From the NCBI RefSeq assembly GCF_900106925.1, contig NZ_FNNZ01000012.1, positions 62,001-126,000 of the forward strand: a stretch of DNA of 64,000 nucleotides. The letters are read 5' to 3'. Below, one piece after another: positions 55,384-63,222 of this stretch. The translations under genes were made by a program, and so were the position numbers. How positions within the stretch are numbered: position 1 is the stretch's first letter; the number at the start of each line of letters is the position of its first letter. The notes beneath the pieces were generated by a model that had not been told where the DNA came from, ran no database searches, and worked only from the letters and a program-made list of their open reading frames with translations. The stretch comes from Thiocapsa roseopersicina. Lineage in GTDB: Bacteria > Pseudomonadota > Gammaproteobacteria > Chromatiales > Chromatiaceae.

Positions 55384-56979
55384 TCAGGCAACGTTCAGAC
55401 CGGGCAGTTCGGCCATTACGTTGCCCAGCGTGGTGAGCTTCTCCTGCACGCGGTTGGTCGCGTCGCGAACATGGATGGAGAATACCAGGTCCTCATCGAT
55501 GGAGAAGCCGATCTGTACGCGGCTGCTCGCGTCGACCCCGACGGGCAGGACGGCGCGCAGGGTTTCGCCGCCGATGTCGAGCGCTAGCGGCTTACCGGGC
55601 AAGACTGAAACGTAGACCGGCAGCCGGATCTCGGTGTCGATGATTTGGAAGATATGCTCGGACCAGACCGTCTTGCGGTAATCCGCGATCTTCACGGCCT
55701 TGTGCAGCACCGGGAAGTTCCGGACTACCAGAATCCCATCACCGTCGGTGAGGCAGCCACGGATGCCGACGTCCGCCGGGCAGGTCTCGATGACCTCAGC
55801 CAGATCACTGGCAAGCAGCGCAGCTCCCTTGGAGATCGCCAGCGCCCGGTCGGCCAGAGTCAGCAGATCCTCGAAACGCCGGTCGGCCTGCAAGATCTGA
55901 CCGAAGGCGGCCTTGATCGCCTCCTGCACCAGCCAGAAGGCAGAGAAGCCGCCCACCATCAGCACGCGAAACCGCGCCGGGTCGGCCAGGGCTACGCCGT
56001 GTTCGGCGATGCGCGCGAGCAGTGCGGCGAGCGCATCGCCGATATCGGGGGCGATGAGATCGTCGAACACCGTGGCCAGGTGTTCGGCCTCGACACTGAG
56101 TTTGCCGTCCGCCAGTTGGAACAGGCACTCGCCGACGGCGGTCTCGGGGCTTGAACGATGCAGGGCCAGTAGTTCGGAAACGTCATTAGTGTGAGTAATC
56201 TTGTGCCGTTCGAACTCGCGCACGCGGCGTTGGAAGCGCGCCGGGTCCTGCTCGCGCAGGCCCGGTTGCAGGCACTCCACGACGGCCTGATCGAATGCGA
56301 CCCCGGCGCTGCCCATATGGCCATCGACCGACCCGTTGCCGGCGCGATCCAGCACGGTCATGCGCGGCCCGCCGGCCCCGTACTCCACTCCGAGCAGGCA
56401 GAAGTCCAGGGTGCCGCCGCCGCAGTCGCAGACCAGTAGGTGCCCCTCAAAAGGCTGGTGATTGTGCTGCTTTACACGGTGCAGGTAGTAGGTCGCAGCG
56501 GCCACCGGCTCGCTGTGCACCTCCACCCGGCGGATGCCCTGGTCCTTGAACGCGCGGATCAGGTGTTCGCGCTTGGTCTGCAGGTTCTGGGCGAGCCAGA
56601 CCTCGGGCACTGTGACCACCGCCCGCGTCGCCGAGAGGCCGTGTTCGGTCCTGATCTGCTCGAGTAACCGGGCGATGAACCGCCGGGTGATAGCCTCAGG
56701 GGCCTCGGGCAGTTTGCCCCAATGGGCGGCGACCTGCGCCGGTGGCTCACCGAGCAGCATCTTGAAGTTCTGGTAGACCGCGAAGCCGGCCTCGCCGACC
56801 CGCTCCAGCGCGGCGCGGCCGTGCTCCTCGCGGGGGCGTGCGCCGGCGCGCAGCGCGAGTACACTCGGCACGTAGTCGTCGGGCTCCTGGGCGCCGCCGA
56901 AGCGCAGCGGCGCGGGCTCGTCGCCTTCCAGGCGGCTGACAGCGGTGTTGGTGGTGCCGAAATCGATGCCGAGTTTCAT
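55384..56979 (-). CDS. Hsp70-like ATPase lacking the lid domain
   Basis: The 531-residue protein has an actin-fold ATPase domain: phosphate-1 DFGTTNT at residues 6-12, phosphate-2 CDCGGGTLD near 190, and the adenosine motif MVGGFSAF near 340. The remaining 150 residues resemble a beta substrate-binding domain (LPGKPLALDIGGETLRAVLPVGV in parts), and the alpha-helical lid of DnaK (638 residues) is missing. It is not the housekeeping DnaK, which is longer and lies with dnaJ/grpE. It is likely to remodel a client together with the neighbouring AAA+ and coiled-coil proteins. The start lacks a clear ribosome-binding site; the broken toxin remnant lies just upstream. Confidence 0.85.
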   Translation of the reverse strand: MKLGIDFGTTNTAVSRLEGDEPAPLRFGGAQEPDDYVPSVLALRAGARPREEHGRAALERVGEAGFAVYQNFKMLLGEPPAQVAAHWGKLPEAPEAITRRFIARLLEQIRTEHGLSATRAVVTVPEVWLAQNLQTKREHLIRAFKDQGIRRVEVHSEPVAAATYYLHRVKQHNHQPFEGHLLVCDCGGGTLDFCLLGVEYGAGGPRMTVLDRAGNGSVDGHMGSAGVAFDQAVVECLQPGLREQDPARFQRRVREFERHKITHTNDVSELLALHRSSPETAVGECLFQLADGKLSVEAEHLATVFDDLIAPDIGDALAALLARIAEHGVALADPARFRVLMVGGFSAFWLVQEAIKAAFGQILQADRRFEDLLTLADRALAISKGAALLASDLAEVIETCPADVGIRGCLTDGDGILVVRNFPVLHKAVKIADYRKTVWSEHIFQIIDTEIRLPVYVSVLPGKPLALDIGGETLRAVLPVGVDASSRVQIGFSIDEDLVFSIHVRDATNRVQEKLTTLGNVMAELPGLNVA

Positions 56980-57095
56980 GGGGATGTCGTTGCGGCTGTG
57001 CCGAAAACACTCCAGCTATTCGATCAGTACAGGCTTTTGCGCCAATGCCGGCCGACGCGCGGTCCATCATGCCAAGGCAGCCGTCGACGGCCCAC

Positions 57096-57364
57096 TTAGG
57101 CAAACTCGATCAACAAGGCCAACCCGCGGTTGAAGGCGACCAGCTCGGTATCGGCGATCCATCCGATCTTCTCCCGCGGCCCGGTCTAGGCCTTGTCGAT
57201 CGTGATCGGGGAAGAGCGGAGTAGGCCATTGACTGGGCCGGCTCGACGCCGATGCGAAACAGCGGCGTGTCGCGCCGGGAAGTGGTCCCCGGCAGGATTG
57301 TCACCGACGAATGGCAGTGTAACAGATCAGGCTGAATCACCAGGGCCAGGCACGGCTTGCCATA
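57096..57364 (-). pseudogene. Broken MazF/PemK-type toxin gene
   Basis: In one frame the minus strand reads YGKPCLALVIQPDLLHCHSS, then VTILPGTT and APLF-like DTPLFRIGVEPA, as in MazF. In another frame it ends PREKIGWIADTELVAFNRGLALLIEFA, the usual MazF C-terminus. The parts are separated by a frameshift and lost sequence, and the N-terminal ten or so residues are missing. MazF is a ribosome-independent mRNA endonuclease normally paired with MazE; no antitoxin is seen. It lies between the Rpn remnant and the Hsp70-like gene. Confidence 0.75.
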
Positions 57365-57388
57365 CCTACAGGCAATCCAATACCAGCA

Positions 57389-57713
57389 CTAAAATATCCG
57401 TTCCGGAAACGCCGTGCCAGCACGCCCCTGTACCTCGATGTGTAGCTTCAGTAAGGGTTCGGCGCCCGCCCGACTGTAGACCCGGACCAGCCGGTCCATG
57501 GCGCCGGCCGATCTCAGAGTCGCCGATCAGGTGATAAAGTTCGGTGTCAAGAAATTCATGTGGACGGACCCAGTCGATCAGGTTGTGCACGGCCTGGACG
57601 AACAGGGCCATGAGGGGCACAGAATAGGCGTCCTGTGCCTCTTTCCAGGGGAAGTCGAAGTCCGCCTTGGACGCTGGTTCGTCTCTGGCCGCGGTGTCTG
57701 CTGCCTGGCCCAT
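57389..57713 (-). pseudogene. Broken Rpn-family PD-(D/E)XK nuclease/transposase-like gene
   Basis: From the ATG at 57713 the first frame reads ...DFDFPWKEAQDAY, then DWVRPHEFLDTELYHLIGDSEIGRR. The sequence then shifts by one base near 57500 to MDRLVRVYSRAGAEPL and LKLHIEVQGRAGTAFPERIF, ending at 57389. This order (FPWKE, IDW..EFLDKEL, DAELGRR, KLVRV, HVEVQG) is that of Rpn/DUF4351 recombination-promoting nucleases, which are normally about 300 residues. The C-terminal two thirds are missing. The alternative reading is two tiny overlapping genes. Confidence 0.7.
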
Positions 57714-57736
57714 GGAGGCACCGTGTGGTCAAGGCT

Positions 57737-60259
57737 TCACTCCGGGATGTCCGCCGTGTCGATCAGGGCCAGCTCCGCGTCCGACAACTGGTTCAGCAGC
57801 GGGCGGACGCGCTGGGCCTGGCGGTTGACTACGCTATCAACTAATTTGCGTACGTCGCGGCCATTGCCGAAGTCCGGCTGCCCGCGCCGGGCGTCCCAGC
57901 CGCGCAGATGTGCGGACAGTGCCGCCACCGCCGTATCCGTCAGCCGTAGTTCTTGCGCGGTGAACAGCCTCTCGGCCATCGCCAGCAGCTCCGCCGCGTC
58001 GTAGTCCGGAAAATCGATAATGCTGTCGAGGCGGCTCTCGAAGCCGGGGTTGGTCCGGATCAGGCGCTGCATCTCGGCGGGATACCCGGCCAGGATCACG
58101 CAAAGCCGGGCGCGGTGGTTCTCCATACTCGCGAGCAGGGTCTCAAACGCCCGCCGGCCGTAGGCGTCGTGGTTGTCCGCCGCGAGCTGATAGGCCTCGT
58201 CGATGAACAGCACGCCATCTAGGGCGCGGCTGATCTGTTCTTTCGTGTTGGTTTCCGCGTCGCCCTGATAACGCCCAACCAGATCCTCGCGCTTGACCTC
58301 CACTACATGGCCACGGGCCAGCAGGCCAACGGTATTGAAAATCTCCCCCATGATGCGCGCCACCGTGGTCTTGCCGGTACCCGGATTCCCTTGAAACAAG
58401 TAATGGCCCGGTACCAGGTCGGTTCGTCCGCGACGCTGCTGCACCGCCAGGGTATCGGCCAGCCCCCGGACCGCGTCTTTCACCGACACAAGCCCGATTA
58501 GTGCATCCAGTGGCCGCAGCACCTCGTCCAGCGTCGGCACCGGTCGCAGGCTTAGGTACTGATCCCAGGCCGGCAGCGTGGCGAAGTCCTCGCGGACGAT
58601 GACGCGGCGGGGGCCGGCCCGCTGCATCAGCGCCTCGACCAGGTTGCGGACCTCACCGGCATTGCCGAAGCGCTCCGCGTCCTGTGCCTGATGCCAGAGT
58701 GCAAAGGCACCCGGCAGTGCCTCGTGCAGAGCCGTGTCCGGCTCGCGGCCCTGGCGCGCCAGCATTTGCCCGAAGATGTCGTGGAGTTCCTCCGGGCGGT
58801 AGTTCGCGAGCGTCCAGCGGTTGCCGCCCGGAAAGCGCCGGGCCAGGCCGGGGTTGGCGTCGCGGCCCTCGATAAGCTGGATGATCGGGTCCGTATAGCC
58901 GGCGATGATAACCGCGAACTCGCCGTTGTGGTTGGTCATTGCCTGGACCAGCTCGGCGATGGCTTCCTTTCCGAAGGCGTTGTCTTTGAGGCTGTAGGCC
59001 TCGTCGATGAACAGGACGCCGCCGAGGGCGCGCCCGATGGCCTCGGCGGTGCGCTTGGCGGTGCCGCCGACGTGTTCCTCGATCAGGTTGCGGGCGGTGA
59101 CTTCCACCAAGTGCCCGGTCGCAAGCAGTCCCTCCTGTCGGTAGATGGCCGCGACCAGCCGCGCGAGGGTGGTCTTGCCGGTGCCGGGGCTGCCGAGCAG
59201 GGCCAAGTGCAGGTTGGCCAGGTCATCCGGGCGGGCGGGCGGGGTCGGCGTCAGCCGCCCGATATCGTAGGGGCCGCGGGTCGCTGGCGGTGGGCCGGCG
59301 GTGGCCCGTCGTTCGCGGGCGTGCTCAACCAGGGCCCGGAGCCGGTCCTTCACCTGCCGGGCCAAGCTGGGGATCGCGTCCAGGGCCGCCCAGTGGTCGG
59401 GCTCCGCGGCCAGGTCCAGAGTCGCGACCTGATGGATCAACCAGGCCATGGACCGTAGCCCGCCGCCGTCCTGGGCCGGGACTAGCGCCCGGGCAACGGC
59501 GGCGGTCCGGTCAGCGATCTGCCGCGGGCTCCAGCGCAACTGTCCGAGCAGCCGCAATCGGTGCAGCAGGGCGCCGACCTCATCCGGGCGCGCCGTGCCG
59601 ATCCGGAAGGCGAGGTCCGGCAGGGGCTGCGCGGCATTGTTGGCGCCGAACAGGTGTGCCCGCAGCCTTGGGAATCGTTCGGTCGCGACGGTGATCTCGC
59701 CCCGGAAGATCAGCACCGCGATATTACGGCTCACGGGCGGCAGCCGCGCGCCAGTCCAGTCTCCCAGACGGGCGTCCCACAGGCGGACCGCGTCGTCATC
59801 CAGGCGGCTGAACAGATCCTCGCCGTTCTGGATTAGGATGGCCGTGGCGACGGATTCCAGCATCAGACGGTTCAGCCAGGCGCCGGCCTGCTCGTCCGTC
59901 ATCTGGCCGTAGTCCCAGCGCACCTGCGCGGGCGGGGGCGACGCCGGCCCCGCGGCGGCGTTCGGGCGCCCCCGCAGCCGGGCGCCCCCTAGCGGTCCGG
60001 ACAGGCGCCGGGGCGGCGCGGCCCGTTGTTCATGTGCCGCGGTGCCGAATTCGGCCAGCCGCGCCGATTGCTCATCCAGGAAATGCAGCTTGCGGTCCGG
60101 CGAGAACAGCACAACGCGCTGGTAACCGAGGGACTGGAGGTACCCCCATAGCCAGGTGGTCAGGTCCAGTTCCCGCAGTTGTGGGGTGTAGAAGTGGTCC
60201 CCGGTGTTTCCATAGAGCGCAAACACCCGCGGCGCGGGGTTCTCGAACAACCTGCCCAT
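57737..60259 (-). CDS. AAA+ ATPase with two CbbX/CfxQ-type modules and a distinct N-terminal domain
   Basis: The 840-residue protein has two CbbX-type AAA+ modules. The first has Walker A LGSPGTGKTTLA near residue 355 and Walker B GVLFIDEAYSL; the second has QGNPGTGKTTVA near 623 and GVLFIDEAYQLA. CbbX proteins are hexameric activases that pull on protein termini. The N-terminal 300 residues are unlike CbbX. They begin RVFALYGNTGDHFYTPQ and later have TAILIQNGEDLF and NIAVLIFRG, which suggests a third, degenerate nucleotide-binding fold without a P-loop. GGAGAGGG lies ten bases before the ATG. It follows the coiled-coil gene after 37 bases and precedes the nuclease remnant. Confidence 0.9.
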   Translation of the reverse strand: MGRLFENPAPRVFALYGNTGDHFYTPQLRELDLTTWLWGYLQSLGYQRVVLFSPDRKLHFLDEQSARLAEFGTAAHEQRAAPPRRLSGPLGGARLRGRPNAAAGPASPPPAQVRWDYGQMTDEQAGAWLNRLMLESVATAILIQNGEDLFSRLDDDAVRLWDARLGDWTGARLPPVSRNIAVLIFRGEITVATERFPRLRAHLFGANNAAQPLPDLAFRIGTARPDEVGALLHRLRLLGQLRWSPRQIADRTAAVARALVPAQDGGGLRSMAWLIHQVATLDLAAEPDHWAALDAIPSLARQVKDRLRALVEHARERRATAGPPPATRGPYDIGRLTPTPPARPDDLANLHLALLGSPGTGKTTLARLVAAIYRQEGLLATGHLVEVTARNLIEEHVGGTAKRTAEAIGRALGGVLFIDEAYSLKDNAFGKEAIAELVQAMTNHNGEFAVIIAGYTDPIIQLIEGRDANPGLARRFPGGNRWTLANYRPEELHDIFGQMLARQGREPDTALHEALPGAFALWHQAQDAERFGNAGEVRNLVEALMQRAGPRRVIVREDFATLPAWDQYLSLRPVPTLDEVLRPLDALIGLVSVKDAVRGLADTLAVQQRRGRTDLVPGHYLFQGNPGTGKTTVARIMGEIFNTVGLLARGHVVEVKREDLVGRYQGDAETNTKEQISRALDGVLFIDEAYQLAADNHDAYGRRAFETLLASMENHRARLCVILAGYPAEMQRLIRTNPGFESRLDSIIDFPDYDAAELLAMAERLFTAQELRLTDTAVAALSAHLRGWDARRGQPDFGNGRDVRKLVDSVVNRQAQRVRPLLNQLSDAELALIDTADIPE

Positions 60260-60296
60260 GTGCGCGGTCCCTCTCCGTGTTCGGTGTCATTTGCGG

Positions 60297-61661
60297 TCAG
60301 CTCCGCCGAGGGTGCACCGGGGTATCTTGGGGGGCGGATTGGGCGGTCGGTTGCGGGGCGCTCGCCCGGACCTGCTCGAAGTCGCGTCGTGCCTCGTCGC
60401 CGCGGATGGTCCGCTCATGGCCCGGCACGCACTGCAGCCCCTCCTGGGTCAGGCCCAGCCGGGCCAGGGTGAGGCCTAGGCGCTCGGTCTGTCGGGCGGC
60501 GAAACGGGCGTCGTTGTTGTCCTTGGGGTAATAGGCGAACTGCACCCGGTTTTCGATGCTGCCGAGCGGCGTCTCCTCGGGTAGGATGATGGTGATCATC
60601 TCGTCCCCAGCCTGGTCCCGTAGCTTGAGGTGATAGGCGCTCTTCCAGCCCTTGCCAGCGTCCGCGTCCTGCCCGTGCCAGGCGTCCTCCTCTAGGCGCC
60701 AGCCCTCGGCCGCCAGTTCGTTCAGCAGGTCCTCAGCGATGTTGGCCCGCAGTTGGGAGGCTATTAACCGCTCCTTGGCGCGTGTAACCAGCTGTTCCAG
60801 TTCGGCCTGCAACGGCTGGCTGGCCTCCACCGATGCCTTCAGGTCGGCCAGCGTGAGGCACACCGCGTGCTGCTCAAGCCGCTGCACTGACTCGCTGATG
60901 CGACCTTTGAGCGCGCTGAGCGCCCCGTCGCTCCAGTAGTCGATCTCTGCGTCCAGTTCCAATGCGCCCTGGTCGGTGTCGAACACCCAGCGGGCAGTCT
61001 GCTGCACCTCGACCGCGGCCAATTGGGCACGCAGGGCGGTCAGCGCCTCATGATACCAGGCATCCCATTCCTGCTGGCGGTACTCGATCTCGGCCTGAAG
61101 CTTGAGCGCGTTGCGATAGAGCGCCTGACCGGTTGCGATTGCGGCCTGTTCATGGCCAACGTCCAGATTGGCCTGACTCTGGGCCAGTTCCGCGCGCAGA
61201 CCATCGAGTGCGCAGGGGGCAAACTGCTCATGGCGTTGGTGCCGGGCGATGTGGTCAAGGATCACCCCGGCATCGCCAAGACACCGGTCCGCGGCCTGGA
61301 GCGCGTTGCGACGCTGCGCGGCGAGGTCGTTGAACTGGCGCTGTACCTGCTCGGCCTGTTCGTTGATCAGGTTTAGGTACTCCTGCCGCTGCGCGGCCAT
61401 GGTCAGGTCCAGGCCAGCCAGGCGGGTCTGGAACGCCCGGGCCTGGGCCTGTACTTCGGTGCTCAGTTGACTGATGGTCTGATCCAGCGCCCGCTGGCGC
61501 TGCTGGGCGGCCTGCTGTTGGGCCGCGATGCGCCGGCGTGCCTCGCCGAGTTGGGCCTCCAGCGCGCTGGCACGGTTCTGCTGGCTCTCCACCTTGCGTG
61601 CCGCGTTCATCAGCCGGCGATACTCGCCCTCGCGCAGCCGCACCTCCTTCTCGCCGCTCAT
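60297..61661 (-). CDS. Large coiled-coil protein opening the Hsp70-AAA operon
   Basis: The 454-residue protein begins with a basic, charged helix (MSGEKEVRLREGEYRRLMNA). Coiled coil covers about 20-120 (glutamine/alanine-rich heptads), more helix runs to 320, and an alpha/beta C-terminal domain of about 110 residues follows (YHLKLRDQAGDEMITIILPEE; RVQFAYYPKDNNDARFAARQTERL in parts). No named family is recognised. GGAGAA lies four bases before the ATG. As the first gene of the operon it may be the structural or target-recognition element on which the AAA+ and Hsp70 motors work. Confidence 0.75.
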   Translation of the reverse strand: MSGEKEVRLREGEYRRLMNAARKVESQQNRASALEAQLGEARRRIAAQQQAAQQRQRALDQTISQLSTEVQAQARAFQTRLAGLDLTMAAQRQEYLNLINEQAEQVQRQFNDLAAQRRNALQAADRCLGDAGVILDHIARHQRHEQFAPCALDGLRAELAQSQANLDVGHEQAAIATGQALYRNALKLQAEIEYRQQEWDAWYHEALTALRAQLAAVEVQQTARWVFDTDQGALELDAEIDYWSDGALSALKGRISESVQRLEQHAVCLTLADLKASVEASQPLQAELEQLVTRAKERLIASQLRANIAEDLLNELAAEGWRLEEDAWHGQDADAGKGWKSAYHLKLRDQAGDEMITIILPEETPLGSIENRVQFAYYPKDNNDARFAARQTERLGLTLARLGLTQEGLQCVPGHERTIRGDEARRDFEQVRASAPQPTAQSAPQDTPVHPRRS

Positions 61662-61912
61662 GCTGTTCTCCGCTGTTGGTCTCTCTGTTCTCGCTCCGAC
61701 GCTCCAGTGTCAGGTCATGCCCAAAAGGCGCGACGCGGGAGGCTGGGCGCTTGCAGCGCATGATGTTAGCACCCGGTCGGAGCGCCGGCATCTTGTCGGC
61801 CGGGTGGGCAGCCGGCCCCGCCGTTACAGGCCCGTGCGTAGTTGTCTTACAATGCGTGGGTCCGCTGCCCCGGCCGTGATGGCCGGAGACCAACTGCGTC
61901 CCCGAGTGCCCG

Positions 61913-62875
61913 ATGCTAAACACTGTGCAAACCCGATGCCCGGTCTGTGGAATCCGGCAATCCGCGCTGCCGAAGGGAGCGCCCCCCCCTGCCTGTGCTC
62001 AATGCGGTTGGGACTTTCCGATCTTCCTTGGCACCGATGTGGTGGTGCGCGCCGGGGCGCAGCAGCGCCTGGATGCGGCCCAGGCGGCCTGGCGCGCCCA
62101 GCGTTACGTGCCGGACCTGTTGCCGAAGCTGACCCGAGACTCCTTCGAGACTGCCGATGAATTCGCCGCCCGGCTCGCCGCCCGGCCCTGGTGCGTCGGT
62201 GAGGCCGAGTTGCAGAAGACCGACTTCGACGTCGAATCCGGGCGCTTTCCCGTCACCTTCAGAAATGTCCACGAATGGGCTCGGTACCGACTCGCTGCGG
62301 TAATCGAGCCGCACCTGAACCTGCCCGGCGAGCAGGCGCGGATGCTTTTCCAACAGGCGGCGGTCTGGCCGGTCTACACCACGCTGAGTTCGACGGATGA
62401 TCGCATCGAACTGCGCGCGCTGATGCTGGTGGCCGGCGATGCGGAACTGCCGGTGCGAGCCGATGAACCCTGGTCGCCCCCCTACCCACCTATTCATAGA
62501 AGGGCGCGGGCTGGCGACCGGGACGCCCGGAATATCCTAGGTTGGATGTATGCGACGGGTACGGAGATCGCGCGCGACCCGGTGGAAGCGGTCCGCTGGT
62601 TCCGGCTAGCGGCCGAGCAGGGCAGTGCGGCGGCCCAGTGCAATCTCGGTCTCTGCCACTACCACGGGGAGGGGGTCGAATACAACGCGGCCGAGGCCGC
62701 GAATTGGTTCCGCCGCTCCGCAGCCCAGCATTGGGGAAAGGCGGAGTTTATGCTCGGTGAGTGTTATCGCCGTGGGTGTGGCGTCGGGTCCAATGTGGCG
62801 GAAGCGGCCAACTGGTATCGTCGGGCCGCCGATCAGGGCTATGCGGACGCCCAGGAGGCCTTGACCCGGCTTTAA
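61913..62875 (+). CDS. Zinc-ribbon protein with C-terminal Sel1 repeats
   Basis: The 320-residue protein starts with a zinc ribbon (C9-x2-C12 and C28-x2-C31: RCPVCG, ACAQCGWDF). A middle region of about 150 residues has no recognised domain. It ends with three Sel1-like repeats at about 200-320 (GWMYATGTEIARDPVEAVRWFRLAAEQG and successors). Sel1 repeats form protein-interaction solenoids. The gene is divergent from the Hsp70-AAA operon, 251 bases from its first start, so both could share regulation. A role as adaptor for that complex is inferred from position only. Confidence 0.8.
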   Translation: MLNTVQTRCPVCGIRQSALPKGAPPPACAQCGWDFPIFLGTDVVVRAGAQQRLDAAQAAWRAQRYVPDLLPKLTRDSFETADEFAARLAARPWCVGEAELQKTDFDVESGRFPVTFRNVHEWARYRLAAVIEPHLNLPGEQARMLFQQAAVWPVYTTLSSTDDRIELRALMLVAGDAELPVRADEPWSPPYPPIHRRARAGDRDARNILGWMYATGTEIARDPVEAVRWFRLAAEQGSAAAQCNLGLCHYHGEGVEYNAAEAANWFRRSAAQHWGKAEFMLGECYRRGCGVGSNVAEAANWYRRAADQGYADAQEALTRL

Positions 62876-62886
62876 GCCAAGGCCCG

Positions 62887-62979
62887 CTAACCCGCACTCA
62901 ACGCCCGGCCCGCGACCGCCAGGGCAATCGTCTCTTCGTAAACGTCCAGGCCGATGTAGGTCGCACGTTGCTTCTTCAC
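62887..62979 (-). pseudogene. Possible N-terminal fragment of an IS110-family transposase
   Basis: A GTG at 62979 opens a 30-residue frame, VKKQRATYIGLDVYEETIALAVAG and a few more residues. The Y-x-G-L-D-V-x-x-E-T-I-A-x-A-V core is that of the DEDD catalytic start of IS110-type transposases (first aspartate in GLD). Nothing else of the 340-residue enzyme follows. The upstream frame is also open (WWDEVKKQRA), so the C-terminus of a small unknown protein is the alternative. Confidence 0.4.
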
Positions 62980-63222
62980 TTCGTCCCACCAAGCCCGCCC
63001 GCCGCCGACAACGCCGCCTGTGCCGATGCCGTCTCGAGCCGATCCGCTGCTGCGTTAAACTCTTGCATGATCTGCCCCCCCTTCAATGTCGCTCTGTGTT
63101 CATGGATTCGTCCATCCTCAACATAACCCACTTGCGTTGAGGACGGGCAGGTCAAAACAAAACATTATGTCTAGACCGTACGTAATTTGTGTTAGAGCGC
63201 CGGTAACGTCGGTTACGAATGA
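62980..63222. other. Intergenic region, no gene assigned
   Basis: A 30-residue minus-strand ORF (ATG at 63068, MQEFNAAADRLETASAQAAL) with a purine-rich GGGGGGG upstream is present, but it is too short to judge. The part next to 63223 has AT-rich patches and no terminator that I can recognise. Confidence 0.35.
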
